From: Craspedostauros australis
Taxonomy: Eukaryota > Bacillariophyta > Bacillariophyceae > Mastogloiales > Achnanthaceae
DNA: 64,000 bases
NCBI GenBank assembly: GCA_026770025.1
Contig: JAMXDE010000055.1
Coordinates: 1 to 64,000 of the forward strand
Direction of reading: 5' to 3'
Position numbers and translations under genes: made by a program. Positions 51,611-61,432 of the stretch are shown piece by piece. How positions within the stretch are numbered: the stretch's first letter is position 1; each line of letters begins with the position of its first letter. Below the pieces are notes generated by a model. It had not been told where the DNA came from, did not search any database, and saw nothing but the letters and a program-made list of their open reading frames with translations.

Positions 51611-52940
51611 ACCGCCGCGAACGCGTCGTGCTGGTATCCCAACCCTACTTCCTCTACATGATCTGCAGCGGCACCTGCGTCATGGGCATCTCCATCTTCT
51701 TCTTTGGTTTCGATCGCGACTTCCACCTGCTTTCCGGAGCCGTGGCATGCAACGCCTCCATCTGGCTCTACACCTTCGGTTTCTCGATCGCCTTCTCCGC
51801 GCTCTTCTCCAAAACATGGAGAATCAACCAGATCTTCCGTAGCAGCCACTACTTCCAGCGCATCAAGGTGGAGCTGCAGGATGTCCTGATCCCCTTCATC
51901 TTCATCCTCTCCATGAACCTCGCCACCCTGCTCATTTGGATGATCATGGAACCGCTGGAATTCGTGTGGGAAACAGAAGACGGCGACGACTTCAGCAGCG
52001 ACTTCTACTACTATTTCTACGTGGAAGCGAACGGAGGCAGCTCGGAAGCCTTTGCGCGGCACGAGGACAACATCTTCCTCACTGTGGAACCAGATGTGAT
52101 CGGACGCTGCACCTCGCAACACGTCATCCTGTACCTCTGCATCCTGCTGGGTCTGAATCTGGTGTTTGCATTCGTCGCGCTGATCCAGGCCTACGAATGC
52201 AGACGCATCACCACGGAGTATTCCGAAAGCCTGTGGATCGCAGGCACCCTGCTGTACGGCGTGGTGCGCAAAGAAATCAACGCGCGGTTCATCGTCATCG
52301 CTTCGATCATCTTCATCACCATCATGACGACGCTGGGTTTCATCTTCATACCCAAAATGAAGCACGTATCGGCACTGTCATCGTCCGCGGCCGGCACGGT
52401 CCTGTCATCTTCCACAGGCAAGAACGGAAAACAGCTCGACCCGGACGGTTCCGACGATCAAGACACCCTCCTGAATGAAGCCGAGAACTTGGGCATCGAA
52501 GTGCGCCGCAGTCTACCTGGCAACCGCGGTGCCTCCTTCCAGCTTTCCAAGGCTGTGCTACATCGCAAATCGTCGACACGACGTGGATTGCGCCTATTCA
52601 CATCGCAAGGCAAGCACAACACCGAAGCGCGGCAGCTCAAGGAGGATCTCGGACGCACCGTCAGCCTGAACCGCACACTTCAAGGGTGGTTGGACAAGCT
52701 GCAGGAGAAATATCATTCGCATCAGCTGCGCAATACGAAGAACAAGATCAGCGGCAAGGTTGTGGTGGTCGATTGATGGGGTAGATAATTGTTGCAAGTA
52801 TGGAAAGTGGAGGAGATAGAGAACACAGTCAACTCTTGCTACATCTTGCTTTGGGGGTTACATTTTGTATAATACCATACATATAATATGTTCTATTACT
52901 AATTGAGCACTGATGGATGCTGTATGTCCTACGAGTTGAT

Positions 52941-53001
52941 GAGGCTGCGCAGAATAGGATCAAGCAGCTCATAATATATATACATTGTACAGCGCAGCCT
53001 C
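52941..53001. terminator. Inverted repeat between convergent genes, copy 2
   Basis: gaggctgcgc (52941-52950) and gcgcagcctc (52992-53001); identical to the hairpin in copy 1. Confidence 0.4.
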
Positions 53002-53069
53002 CAGTATAAGTATGTCACTACCACCCAACACACTGCTGCGCAGTGCAACGCAGTTGTTATACCAGTAGA

Positions 53070-55667
53070 TCAGAAACGGATGATGTACAGCTCAGCGTCT
53101 CCCAGGCTGCCAGCATCATCACGTTTGGCACCGAAGAACGTGACCTCGTTGCCTTCGTCAAGCTCGTTCGAGGCATCAACAGTACTGCTGGTTGCATTCG
53201 ATGAATCCACCATCTCGTCATTTGTGCTGGACTTGCTGTGTCCCATTGATATGATGCTCTTGAACAGGGGGCTGTAGAGTCTGCATCCTTCTCTTCCTGT
53301 CTTCAAGGACGATACGTCGATAATCACGGCTTCCTTCGCATCCGAGCCATCCCGACCAGTCTTGGTCATTCCATCCTTCTCAAAGTACATCGCGAGATGA
53401 TCAAAGTCGGATGGCGCAGAAATGGGAATGACGCCGTCAAGGGGACCAAGGACCACCTGCGCCTTGCCACTCTCGGCAGTTTCGTCATCATATCTGCTAT
53501 CCCAGCGCCGGACTTTGTCTATGTTGGTATGTATTCCGAGAGTGTGCCACAGAATAGTCTTCATTTCAGGTCGGCTCATTTCCTTCACCGCCATGGAGGA
53601 CATGATGGCACAGCTGACAAGGGTGCTCGCCATCGACCTGGACGCAAGAGACGTGTCTGCCAAAGATCCTTCCAACGAACTCTCATCCCTGCATCCCACC
53701 AGCATCCAAATACATAGGAGCTGCATTGCGGGATCAACTTCGAATGGTAAACGACATGCGATTTCATAATATTCCCAAGCACGATCTGTGAATGGAGATG
53801 GTGTTGTCATCTTGTAGTGATGGGCAAGCTCTCGCATTGGATACTTGTCTTCATCATCGAAGATCTCCAAATCGATACTGTACTCCATATCATGCGCCAT
53901 CATGCAAGCAGTTTTGTACGAATGCTTCCCTGTGTACCTCGACTGGAATAGATGGGTGGCGAGTACTCGTGCTGCCACCCTTGCCCGATCCCCAGGTTGG
54001 TCCAACAGTGCTTGCATCTCATTGGTCTGCATGAAGTTGTGGAGCACGGTGGAGATGAGCGCATCCTGTCCTGCAGGCGTTTGGTAGCACTGTGCTGTTG
54101 TGGAACAGAGCGCGGACAGCATGATCGATGCCATCGTTGGATTGTTCATCACGATGACCTTCAGGATGGGGTGCTCACTCAGGTCTTCCCAAGAAGGGTA
54201 TCGACCTTTATCATGTTTGTACTGTTCGCACATGCCGTTGTAAGTCGTTTCAGGTTTTCGAATGGCACATGGTTGGGTGTATTCAACTTGACTTCGATGT
54301 TTCCATTGCAGCTCTTCGACTACGCCATTCGTCACGACGGCGAATTGTACTTTGTATTGCCAAAACTCCACAGTTCTAAGTTCCTGCTGTGCCACGGCGC
54401 CACCACAGCCCTCCGAGATGTATTCTGCGAGTTGACGTTCAAAATATTCTTCGTGGATGCATCTCGCGATCATATTGACAAGGTTTGTCAGGTGGTATGC
54501 ATTGTCAATCGCGATCATGAAAGTGAATTGTTCGCATGCGGTGTCTGGGTCGCATCTCATGCTTCTCTTGATCTTGGTGCTTTCATCCATGACAGCCAAC
54601 TGTTTGTTCAGCTTCTTGATGACTTTGGGATGTTTCTTTGCAACTTCATGGATGTGCTTTTTCAGGAACTCGAGAACTTGGTCGGAGTCCCTATCGCCGT
54701 CCTTGCACGCAGGAATGTCTTCCTTGATGCTCAGCATCATAGTCAAACAGCATTTGTGAAGGTAGGAGCTCGCTGCGAGATCGATGCTCTTCCCTGTGCC
54801 GCTTGCAGAAAGGTACACAAACATTTTGGGAATTTGGCCGCTGTAATCTGACCAGTCTGTCCGATCCAAGTGCGGAGGGCTCAGCCCATTGATACACTTC
54901 TCGAGCCTCGAATCGCCTTCTCCAATGTAGCTCGTTGTCTCGGTAGTTGTCCAGTATTTAGGCCCAACGCGAATCTCAAGATACCGGGGTGGAAAGGACA
55001 CCGGCGGTTTCACAACTTGCTTCGGTGGGAGCTTGACCACCTCAACGGGGCTTGCTGTATCAGCCGTATCAGCCTTGCTGCTGTGGTCTGGCTCATGGAT
55101 GTGACCGATGATCTTGCTCGCATGTTCCTCCCATTTGAGCCACTTGAAAAGGAGGTTGGATGGGAACGTGGTGACGAAACGTTCGCAATCAGAGGAGACC
55201 TGAGACGGAGTGCGGTCAAAGCCTCTCACACTTCCAATGATCATGTATCTCGCACCTTGCACACCCTTGTGGAGTTCTTGAGGGTGGGGCTTCAACTTCT
55301 CTCTCATCGTGGCCTCATCCAGCTTGTGATTCCAGATCCCACGGTCGTTGAAGAGCACCTCGCATCGGATGGCATCGTAAAGGATCTTGTTGGCTGGCTT
55401 GGTGCCATCCTGACCATCCGTAAACTCAGAGTCGTAGGTGGTTTTGACAGTTTGGTTCGTGGTGAGGATGGCGTTGAGCTGCTTGTCGAAGTCACTGAAT
55501 GAGAGCGGCGATGCTGGATCAACCAGCTGCTTCTTCAACTCGCTCAGAGCTTCATCGTTCGCCTTCAGGAATCGATATGGGTCACTCTCCGCCATGTTTT
55601 CTGCATGTGGTTTCGATTCACTGTGTGCGCTCATCTTCGTGTTCATGGAGAGGCTGTATGGATGCAT
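53070..55667 (-). CDS. P-loop NTPase-like protein of unknown family, copy 2
   Basis: A protein of 865 residues from ATG 55667, intact, with SASGTGKS in the same place as copy 1. It is almost identical to copy 1 for the first 230 residues and for long central stretches, but differs sharply in short patches: around residues 230-275 (before the P-loop), around 430-470 (EELQWKHRSQVEYTQ versus ELPPYKCQGRVVYTR), and around 715-735. It stays open although its receptor neighbour is broken, which argues that the P-loop gene is under its own selection. Function unknown. Confidence 0.7.
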   Translation of the reverse strand: MHPYSLSMNTKMSAHSESKPHAENMAESDPYRFLKANDEALSELKKQLVDPASPLSFSDFDKQLNAILTTNQTVKTTYDSEFTDGQDGTKPANKILYDAIRCEVLFNDRGIWNHKLDEATMREKLKPHPQELHKGVQGARYMIIGSVRGFDRTPSQVSSDCERFVTTFPSNLLFKWLKWEEHASKIIGHIHEPDHSSKADTADTASPVEVVKLPPKQVVKPPVSFPPRYLEIRVGPKYWTTTETTSYIGEGDSRLEKCINGLSPPHLDRTDWSDYSGQIPKMFVYLSASGTGKSIDLAASSYLHKCCLTMMLSIKEDIPACKDGDRDSDQVLEFLKKHIHEVAKKHPKVIKKLNKQLAVMDESTKIKRSMRCDPDTACEQFTFMIAIDNAYHLTNLVNMIARCIHEEYFERQLAEYISEGCGGAVAQQELRTVEFWQYKVQFAVVTNGVVEELQWKHRSQVEYTQPCAIRKPETTYNGMCEQYKHDKGRYPSWEDLSEHPILKVIVMNNPTMASIMLSALCSTTAQCYQTPAGQDALISTVLHNFMQTNEMQALLDQPGDRARVAARVLATHLFQSRYTGKHSYKTACMMAHDMEYSIDLEIFDDEDKYPMRELAHHYKMTTPSPFTDRAWEYYEIACRLPFEVDPAMQLLCIWMLVGCRDESSLEGSLADTSLASRSMASTLVSCAIMSSMAVKEMSRPEMKTILWHTLGIHTNIDKVRRWDSRYDDETAESGKAQVVLGPLDGVIPISAPSDFDHLAMYFEKDGMTKTGRDGSDAKEAVIIDVSSLKTGREGCRLYSPLFKSIISMGHSKSSTNDEMVDSSNATSSTVDASNELDEGNEVTFFGAKRDDAGSLGDAELYIIRF

Positions 55668-56469
55668 AGTGGGTGGCAAGAGGACAAGGGATGGTCGTTT
55701 CTGACCATCGTTGTTGCGGAGTCGTGAGTTTTGATGCGAGTGTGGCGAAGACAGGGGTCGTGAGAGCAGCCATGGCTCTGTGCCAACGGCGTTGAATGAT
55801 CTTCATGGTCAAGTCAGGGCAACAGCTGAGAGATGCATGATTGTGGACTTACAAGCGGATTGTATTTTGTGGGCTTTGTCTCTGATGGGCTTTGTTGTTG
55901 TCGTTGGATGAGCGATGTGCGCGTGGTGGAAAGCCAGGGAGTGCCGCAAGTTTGGTTCGAGTATGAGCATGATGGTAGCATGTGTAGCAGGACAAGTATG
56001 GTAGGGTGTGGAGCAATGCGATGCAAGCCCGTGAGATGCGATGGATGGTGATGCGATGCATGGTAACACACGGGAAGCGGCAGTCGAGTAATACAAGTAC
56101 CCAAGCTGTGAGACTTGAGCAACGGCTGTATCGTTTTGTGTCTGTATCTCTCTTCACTCGTACCTTGGTCTACTCGCAGAGTAAGACTGAACGTTGCGGC
56201 AGTATCGCACGAACCATTCACTTGTAACCGATCAAAGGAATTTCGGGTTTTTCTGGGATCACAGGAAAACCTCAGTTGGAAGCATCTGATCAACACGGTC
56301 ACTGCTCACCGTGGAAGGTGAAAGATGTCATGAGCAACATCTGATCGAGTACGAGTAGGTATAACATTGGTGGGAGTATCACCATGTGAAGAGCGTGGGT
56401 ACTCATAGGAAGTGCAGTATGGTAAGTGTGCTCTATTGGATTGAGTTGACCCATGTTGAATCGGAGTGT
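55668..56469. other. Upstream flank of P-loop gene, inside copy 2
   Basis: Counterpart of 43863-44688. No supported gene. It holds one full and one partial 15-bp unit at 56037-56063. Confidence 0.5.
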
Positions 56470-56834
56470 GTGTGGCCCGGTCCACTTTTTCAGCATTTTG
56501 TATTCAGCTTTTCCTTTTGCGCGATTCAAGTGGACATTCGTCTGTCATTCTCGAATTTCAGGGAGGTGCGATATAATATGTATATGCGATAGCTATGTGC
56601 ATTTCTCATTCGTTGCGTTCAACGTCCAACGTCCAACGGTCAGCATCATGAGAAGTCCCACATCGCCAGAACAGAACAAGTCCACAATGGTGAACCTGCC
56701 GTCACCAACATTCTGTTCGGAGACAAACACCACAATAACGCACCACAACATCGTCACACATCACACGACACACATCGCATTACAGAACGCAACGTAACGT
56801 AACGTAACGCGAGGCGACGTGGCACATTTCAATA
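56470..56834. other. Intergenic, promoter side of the cyclophilin-like gene
   Basis: Unique sequence after the right edge of copy 2. The last 30 bp before the ATG include a short cgtaa repeat (aacgtaacgtaacgtaacg, 56786-56807). Confidence 0.45.
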
Positions 56835-57749
56835 ATGCCGCTGCTGCAGAAGAAACGAACTTTGACAGCACCATTGTCGCGACATCAGCAGAAGAGACGA
56901 CCCCTTCCCAAAGTATGCCTCTGCTTGCTGATGCTGTCACCTCCGTTGGTCGTCTTCGCGGGCGTTTGGCTCCTGCGTTTCTACGATCAGGCCATGATTG
57001 CCGAGCAGGAGGCCTTCCATCAGAAGCTGCAAAGGAAGCCGCACGTGCAAGACGATGCGGCGCATCAGATTGTGCCCGATTCGAAATCGAGAGAAGGCCT
57101 GCTGCGAAGCCCACGACATCGGGATCTTCGACCGCCATCGCACGCTCGCGACGATGCGATGAATGGGGGCTCAGAGGAGCTCAGCGCGAGTGACGGGGGG
57201 CATGCGCAGGAAGCCAGGACCGACACGAAAGAGATCCTGGTCCTTTCCACGAAATTGGGAGACCTCAAATTCGTGCTGCGACCGGACCTTTCTGCAGGAT
57301 CCGTGGATTACATCCACCGACTCGTGGAGAGCGGTGCCTGCAACCGATGCAACCTGTACCGCGCCGAGAAGCCGGGCATCCTGCAGGGCGTCCTGGCCAA
57401 CAAGGATATTCCGACCAATGATGTGCTGGGTGGTTGCCCCGCCGGATTGGACGACGTCAAGAACGATTGTCCCGCATGGGATAAGCATTGCGGTTGCCAC
57501 GGCCCCATCATGACGCAAGGCGCCGTGGGATGGGCCGCAGGCACTGCCGGTGGACCGGATTTCTTCATTGACAACTACAAGCGACCGGCCAAGTTCTGGG
57601 GCACGCAGCACACAAACTGGGCCTTCATCGAGGATGATGAGTCGTTCCGGATCATCAATGAGATCTGGACGCTGCCGACGACACCCCAAGGCGGATTGAC
57701 TCGTTTGAAGGCGCCGATTCATTTCGATCTGTCGATCATCCGCGAGTGA
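56835..57749 (+). CDS. Membrane-anchored divergent cyclophilin-like protein
   Basis: A protein of 304 residues, no intron. A basic head (KKRTLTAPLSRHQQKRR) and one hydrophobic anchor (about 28-49, LCLLMLSPPLVVFAGVWLLRFY without breaks) make it a type II membrane or secretory-pathway protein. After a disordered stretch, residues about 132-303 fit the cyclophilin fold in order: ILVLSTKLGDLKFVL, YIHRLVESGACN, LYRAEKPGILQGV (keeping the catalytic Arg and the Gln), then MTQGAVGWAAGTAGGPDFFI and THTNWAFIEDDESFRIINEI. The His of the usual HxVFG motif is not evident and the central loop is long with four cysteines (CPAGLDD...CPAWDKHCGCHG), perhaps disulphide-bonded. Prolyl isomerase activity is uncertain. 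Similar proteins occur in stramenopiles near Golgi enzymes. Confidence 0.75.
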   Translation: MPLLQKKRTLTAPLSRHQQKRRPLPKVCLCLLMLSPPLVVFAGVWLLRFYDQAMIAEQEAFHQKLQRKPHVQDDAAHQIVPDSKSREGLLRSPRHRDLRPPSHARDDAMNGGSEELSASDGGHAQEARTDTKEILVLSTKLGDLKFVLRPDLSAGSVDYIHRLVESGACNRCNLYRAEKPGILQGVLANKDIPTNDVLGGCPAGLDDVKNDCPAWDKHCGCHGPIMTQGAVGWAAGTAGGPDFFIDNYKRPAKFWGTQHTNWAFIEDDESFRIINEIWTLPTTPQGGLTRLKAPIHFDLSIIRE

Positions 57750-58580
57750 TGTCGATGATAGTGATGCTGATGCTAGTGGTAGCATTATTCTTGAGAAGAA
57801 ACAGTTGCAGGCCTTTCATTCGGTGCATTGAATGCATGTGAAGATGTTGTCTGGCGACAGCACGATACTCTGCAGAAAGAGCCATCTTGAGTGCTCATGA
57901 ACACCGTCACGAATATGCAGCTGCACTATTCAAGGCACGCCCTTTCAAGTGATGCCAACAACAGCCAGCTATTCAAGTGATGGCACCGACAATGGTATGG
58001 ATACGATGGCGACATGTACCATTCAACTGGCTCGCATGAACATTGGCGCCACATCGGTGACTTGTACAAAATCGAAGACGACTGAATTGTTGTGGATTGA
58101 TCATACCGATCATATCGAAGTCATCAACGGTATCGATTCCATACGAGCACATCACATCACATAGTATCAGGTTGGAGGTCAGTATGATCCATAGCAAATT
58201 TCAGCGATCACGCGCCTTGAATCAAGCACATTGTTTCATCTCAATCAGCCGTTTTTGAAATGCGGTCGACAAAGAGTCTGGCCGCCCATCCGTCGGCATC
58301 ATGATCCACGAATCCAATGATTTCGCAACCAATCCAGAAAAAATGAACCCATCAAAATACGAACGGATCCCCAACAACGAACATGTCCACGATCCCTCTC
58401 CCACACCATCAAAGCAACCGTCGGTGGGCATTTCGTTGTTGCGGCCATTGCGATACTCGAAGCAAGATAGAAGCGCCCCTATCCTATTCTCCACCCTCTT
58501 GTCGTCACGCACGAAGCAAGCGAGCAGAGTGGGCTAATCTCCTCTGAGCAACGTCACACAGTAGCACACAGTAGAGTACA
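57750..58580. other. Intergenic, nothing recognised
   Basis: About 0.8 kb between two plus-strand genes. Short frames only; the last 70 bp are the leader of the SMU1 gene. Confidence 0.5.
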
Positions 58581-60797
58581 ATGCCGTCATCATCGTCAAA
58601 GAAGAAGAAGTCATCCAAGAAGTCCAAGTCGAAGTCAAGCAGCGGCGGCAGCAATCGCAGCAAGACGGAGCACATCTCGACAGGACCGGACACCGAGAGC
58701 AAGCGATTCTGGGAGATTGAGCATGCCGATGCCATCCGTCTGATGGAGGCGTACATGCTGGAGCATGGCTTGACCAAGTCTGCCAGAACTCTGCGCGAGG
58801 AGTCCGGAATCGGCCTGCGAGGAGCCACACATTCCAATCTCGGTCCGTGGGCACTCACGGGACAATGGGGCAACGTCCTGCAGACGATGTACCTGTTGGA
58901 CGACTGCTCCAAAGCGACAGCAGCAGCGAGCGATGGCGAGGACACCATGCTCCTCAAGCATCAGCGCAAGCAGCACAAGCAACTTCTGTCGGACGTCCAT
59001 GAGCTGGCGATTCTCGATGCGGCAGTGCAGGGCGATTTCGACGTGGCCTACGCCATCCTCAAGGTCTGCCAGCAGCAGACGGATTTGTTCGAATTGCCCG
59101 AAGCGTCCGCCGACGATGCCTCCTCCAGCACGAAGAAGAAGGCCGCCGACAACGCCATTCCCAGGTACCGACTGCTCGAACAGCGCTTGGCTGCCTACGC
59201 TGCTGCAGGCGCCGGCAAGGAGCAGCCCAAGGATTTCTTCGGCACCGCCATGACGCAGCAGCAGCGGCGATTGCAGGTTGCGCAACGGCTTTCCAAAATA
59301 CCGCGCATTCCCGCCAACCGACTCATGCAGCTGCTGCAGCATGCGACCAAGTGGCAAACCTACACAGCCAACTGGCCCAAGACCCGTGCCGAGCTGTACC
59401 CCATGGGCGATGATGAAGATGGCGGTGTGGACAATGATGGCAGCGATGAGCAGGAGGCAAACAAAGCATCACCAACGAAATCGAAGAAGCGGAAGATCAC
59501 CGATCGCGTGGATCTGGTCATGGGGGAGGTCGACTACGAATGGATCGTCGGCAGCAAGGAGTTGGATGACGACATGGACCACGACGACGCGGACGGCACC
59601 AACAAGAGCAGCAAGGCCAGCAAGGCGAAGCATCACAAACGACGCAAGCGTGAAAAGATCCCGCTGGATCCATGGTCGACGGTCAAATTCGGCAAGGGCG
59701 CAACCTGCGAAAGCTCCATCTTCCTTCCGGATGCATCGGCCCTCGTCACGGGATCATCCGACGGACTCGTCGAACTGTGGGATCCCTCCTCCAAATTCAC
59801 CGAACTGCGCATGGACTTGCGCTACCAGAAGGACGAAGAGCTTCTCGGGCACGACTCGGCCGTCACAGCGCTGGCCATCAGCCGCGATTCGGCGCTCCTC
59901 GCAACGGGCGACAAGCAGGGATACGTCAAGGTATGGCGCATCGACAATGGGAAATGTTTGCGCAAATTTCAAGCCCACGATCATGGCATCGCATCGCTCG
60001 CCTTCAACCCCAGCGGCACGCGGGTTCTATCTGCCGGGTACGACGGCATCGCGCGTGAATTCGGTCTGCGCACGAGCCGCATGCTGAAGGAGTTCCAGGG
60101 ACACATCGCCACCATCACCACCGCGCAGTACATCGTGGATCGATCATCACCGGCGTACGATCCAACCGGCGACGGCGATGACGATGATAGCATCGACGAT
60201 AACTCGCCTGCGCTGCAAGTCGTTACGGGATCCAGCGATGGAACGCTACGATTGTGGAGCGCGCATTCCGCCGACTGTCTCTACGTTGTGCAACCGGCAC
60301 AGCACATGCTGCATCCGGAGAAACCGTCGCTCGTCGTCGATCCATCCAGCCTGCAGGATACGAAGGCATCCGTGGATTGCCATGCTGTCCTTGCGGTCCT
60401 CCCTGTCAACAACCCGGATGCCGGGAGCGTCAAGCAAGGTTCGGGCCTCATCGTTGTATCGCGCACCCATCATGCGCATTTCATTGACACCAGGGGCAAC
60501 ATCAAGGTCACCTACAAGACGGAAAAGCCCGGGCAGGTCATGGTCGCGGCATGCCTGAGCAACTCCCAGCACAGCCTGTTCGCCGCCACGGATGATGGGG
60601 ATTGCCTGGTGTTCGACGTCCTCGCGGGCACATTGGAGAAGACCATTCGGGATTTTGGCATGGACACTTCGGCATCGAAGACAGGGAAGATCCCGCCCGA
60701 AATCACGACGCTGCAGCACCATCCTCACAAGGGAATCATGTTGGCATTCAGCAATGACAAGTCGCTGAAGAAGGGCATCGCGACGTTGTGGAAGTGA
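58581..60797 (+). CDS. SMU1: SMU1 homologue, WD40 splicing factor with LisH-CTLH
   Basis: A protein of 738 residues, no intron; the start has a Ser/Lys-rich nuclear head (SKKKKSSKKSKSKSS). Next is the LisH-CTLH region: IRLMEAYMLEHGLTKSARTL then QWGNVLQTMYLLDD and a helix with HELAILDAAV. LSKIPRIPANRLMQLLQHA with KWQ is the SMU1-specific block (human: VVPPSRLMALLGQALKWQ). From about residue 365 come WD repeats: VKFGKGATCESSIFLPD, LVTGSSDGLVELWD, LRYQKDEELLGHDSAV, LATGDKQGYVKVWRID, LSAGYDGIAREFGLRTSR and so on to the C-terminal HHPHKGIMLAFSND. It is longer than human SMU1 (513) because of acidic and Lys-rich inserts (about 275-360). SMU1 works with RED in spliceosome activation in the nucleus. 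Confidence 0.92.
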   Translation: MPSSSSKKKKSSKKSKSKSSSGGSNRSKTEHISTGPDTESKRFWEIEHADAIRLMEAYMLEHGLTKSARTLREESGIGLRGATHSNLGPWALTGQWGNVLQTMYLLDDCSKATAAASDGEDTMLLKHQRKQHKQLLSDVHELAILDAAVQGDFDVAYAILKVCQQQTDLFELPEASADDASSSTKKKAADNAIPRYRLLEQRLAAYAAAGAGKEQPKDFFGTAMTQQQRRLQVAQRLSKIPRIPANRLMQLLQHATKWQTYTANWPKTRAELYPMGDDEDGGVDNDGSDEQEANKASPTKSKKRKITDRVDLVMGEVDYEWIVGSKELDDDMDHDDADGTNKSSKASKAKHHKRRKREKIPLDPWSTVKFGKGATCESSIFLPDASALVTGSSDGLVELWDPSSKFTELRMDLRYQKDEELLGHDSAVTALAISRDSALLATGDKQGYVKVWRIDNGKCLRKFQAHDHGIASLAFNPSGTRVLSAGYDGIAREFGLRTSRMLKEFQGHIATITTAQYIVDRSSPAYDPTGDGDDDDSIDDNSPALQVVTGSSDGTLRLWSAHSADCLYVVQPAQHMLHPEKPSLVVDPSSLQDTKASVDCHAVLAVLPVNNPDAGSVKQGSGLIVVSRTHHAHFIDTRGNIKVTYKTEKPGQVMVAACLSNSQHSLFAATDDGDCLVFDVLAGTLEKTIRDFGMDTSASKTGKIPPEITTLQHHPHKGIMLAFSNDKSLKKGIATLWK

Positions 60798-61432
60798 CGA
60801 TCTTGATGTGTCAACGGAAATGTCGCTGCAGAGGGAGTCATTACTGTTGAATCATTGGTGCTCTATCTCCATCTGTGATTGGACCTTCAGTCGCCAAAGC
60901 AACACGGATAGGGTTTCGCCATACGCACTAGTGCCGTACGTATGGTATAGTAGGTGTACAAGTATAATACCATACTGCGTTTGAAGGCAAAATCAAGCAT
61001 GGTAAAAGCACGTAGTCATGCAACCTGGCTCAATCAGTCGTCAAGCTTTTCAGTCTCATGGGTTGTCACAGTAAATGTTCGACCGCTGCTCTCTCTCTGT
61101 CTGTCTGTCTGTCTCTATTGGTAGAGACCGAATCCAAGACGCCGATGTGAAAGACTAACATCCTGGCACCTGGCCTCTAGCCCGGGCGAGTGCAAACGAT
61201 GAGACTTTATCGTGACTCATTCGTCACCCAAATGTTTCGAAGACCTACAATTATGAAGACCCGGATATTTACTCCATCGCCCGGAGAGAGTCCAAGTGTA
61301 TGGATGTAACTGTGCGCATTGAAGTCGTGTGGTGATCTTCCTTGCGCTTTGGGATTACTCTCTGGAGTATGGTCGCAACTGAATAACGTTTCACATATAG
61401 CAAGCACGTGTTTCCATGCAATCAAATCCGTG
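60798..61432. other. Intergenic between convergent genes
   Basis: About 0.6 kb between the 3' ends of SMU1 and XPF. It contains an inverted repeat gtatggtat (60940-60948) / ataccatac (60967-60975) and a ctct/ctgt simple repeat at 61087-61116. No gene. Confidence 0.5.
61087..61116. repeat. (ct)n(ctgt)n simple repeat
   Basis: ctctctctctgtctgtctgt followed by ctgtctct; intergenic. Confidence 0.85.

Larger units (their letters stand above)
48316..52776 (+). pseudogene. Class C GPCR-like receptor, copy 2, broken by two insertions
   Basis: Same layout as copy 1: binding-protein ectodomain then seven helices. It is broken by a 787-bp insertion in the ectodomain (48733-49519) and a 528-bp insertion just after the first helix (51083-51610), where the frame ends at VVRNR-stop. 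Near the start an in-frame TAA follows TWRAT at the place where copy 1 also has a stop. Around 49860 the frame is intact where copy 1 lacks a base. In the sixth helix 36 bp are missing relative to copy 1 (LIMIQVWVVGVP lost), which would remove half a membrane span. The open piece 49673-51085 covers ectodomain plus helix 1, and 51613-52776 covers helices 2-7. Not expected to give a working receptor. Confidence 0.8.
48257..56469. repeat. Segmental duplication, copy 2 (with two insertions)
   Basis: Direct repeat of 37730-44688. The extra length, about 1.3 kb, is explained by the two insertions at 48733-49519 and 51083-51610 with their target duplications. Confidence 0.92.

Noticed and set aside
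61120-61210. Possible tRNA near 61.15 kb
   Set aside because: I could not fold a cloverleaf with a matching T-loop; nothing in the window could be supported as a tRNA by eye.
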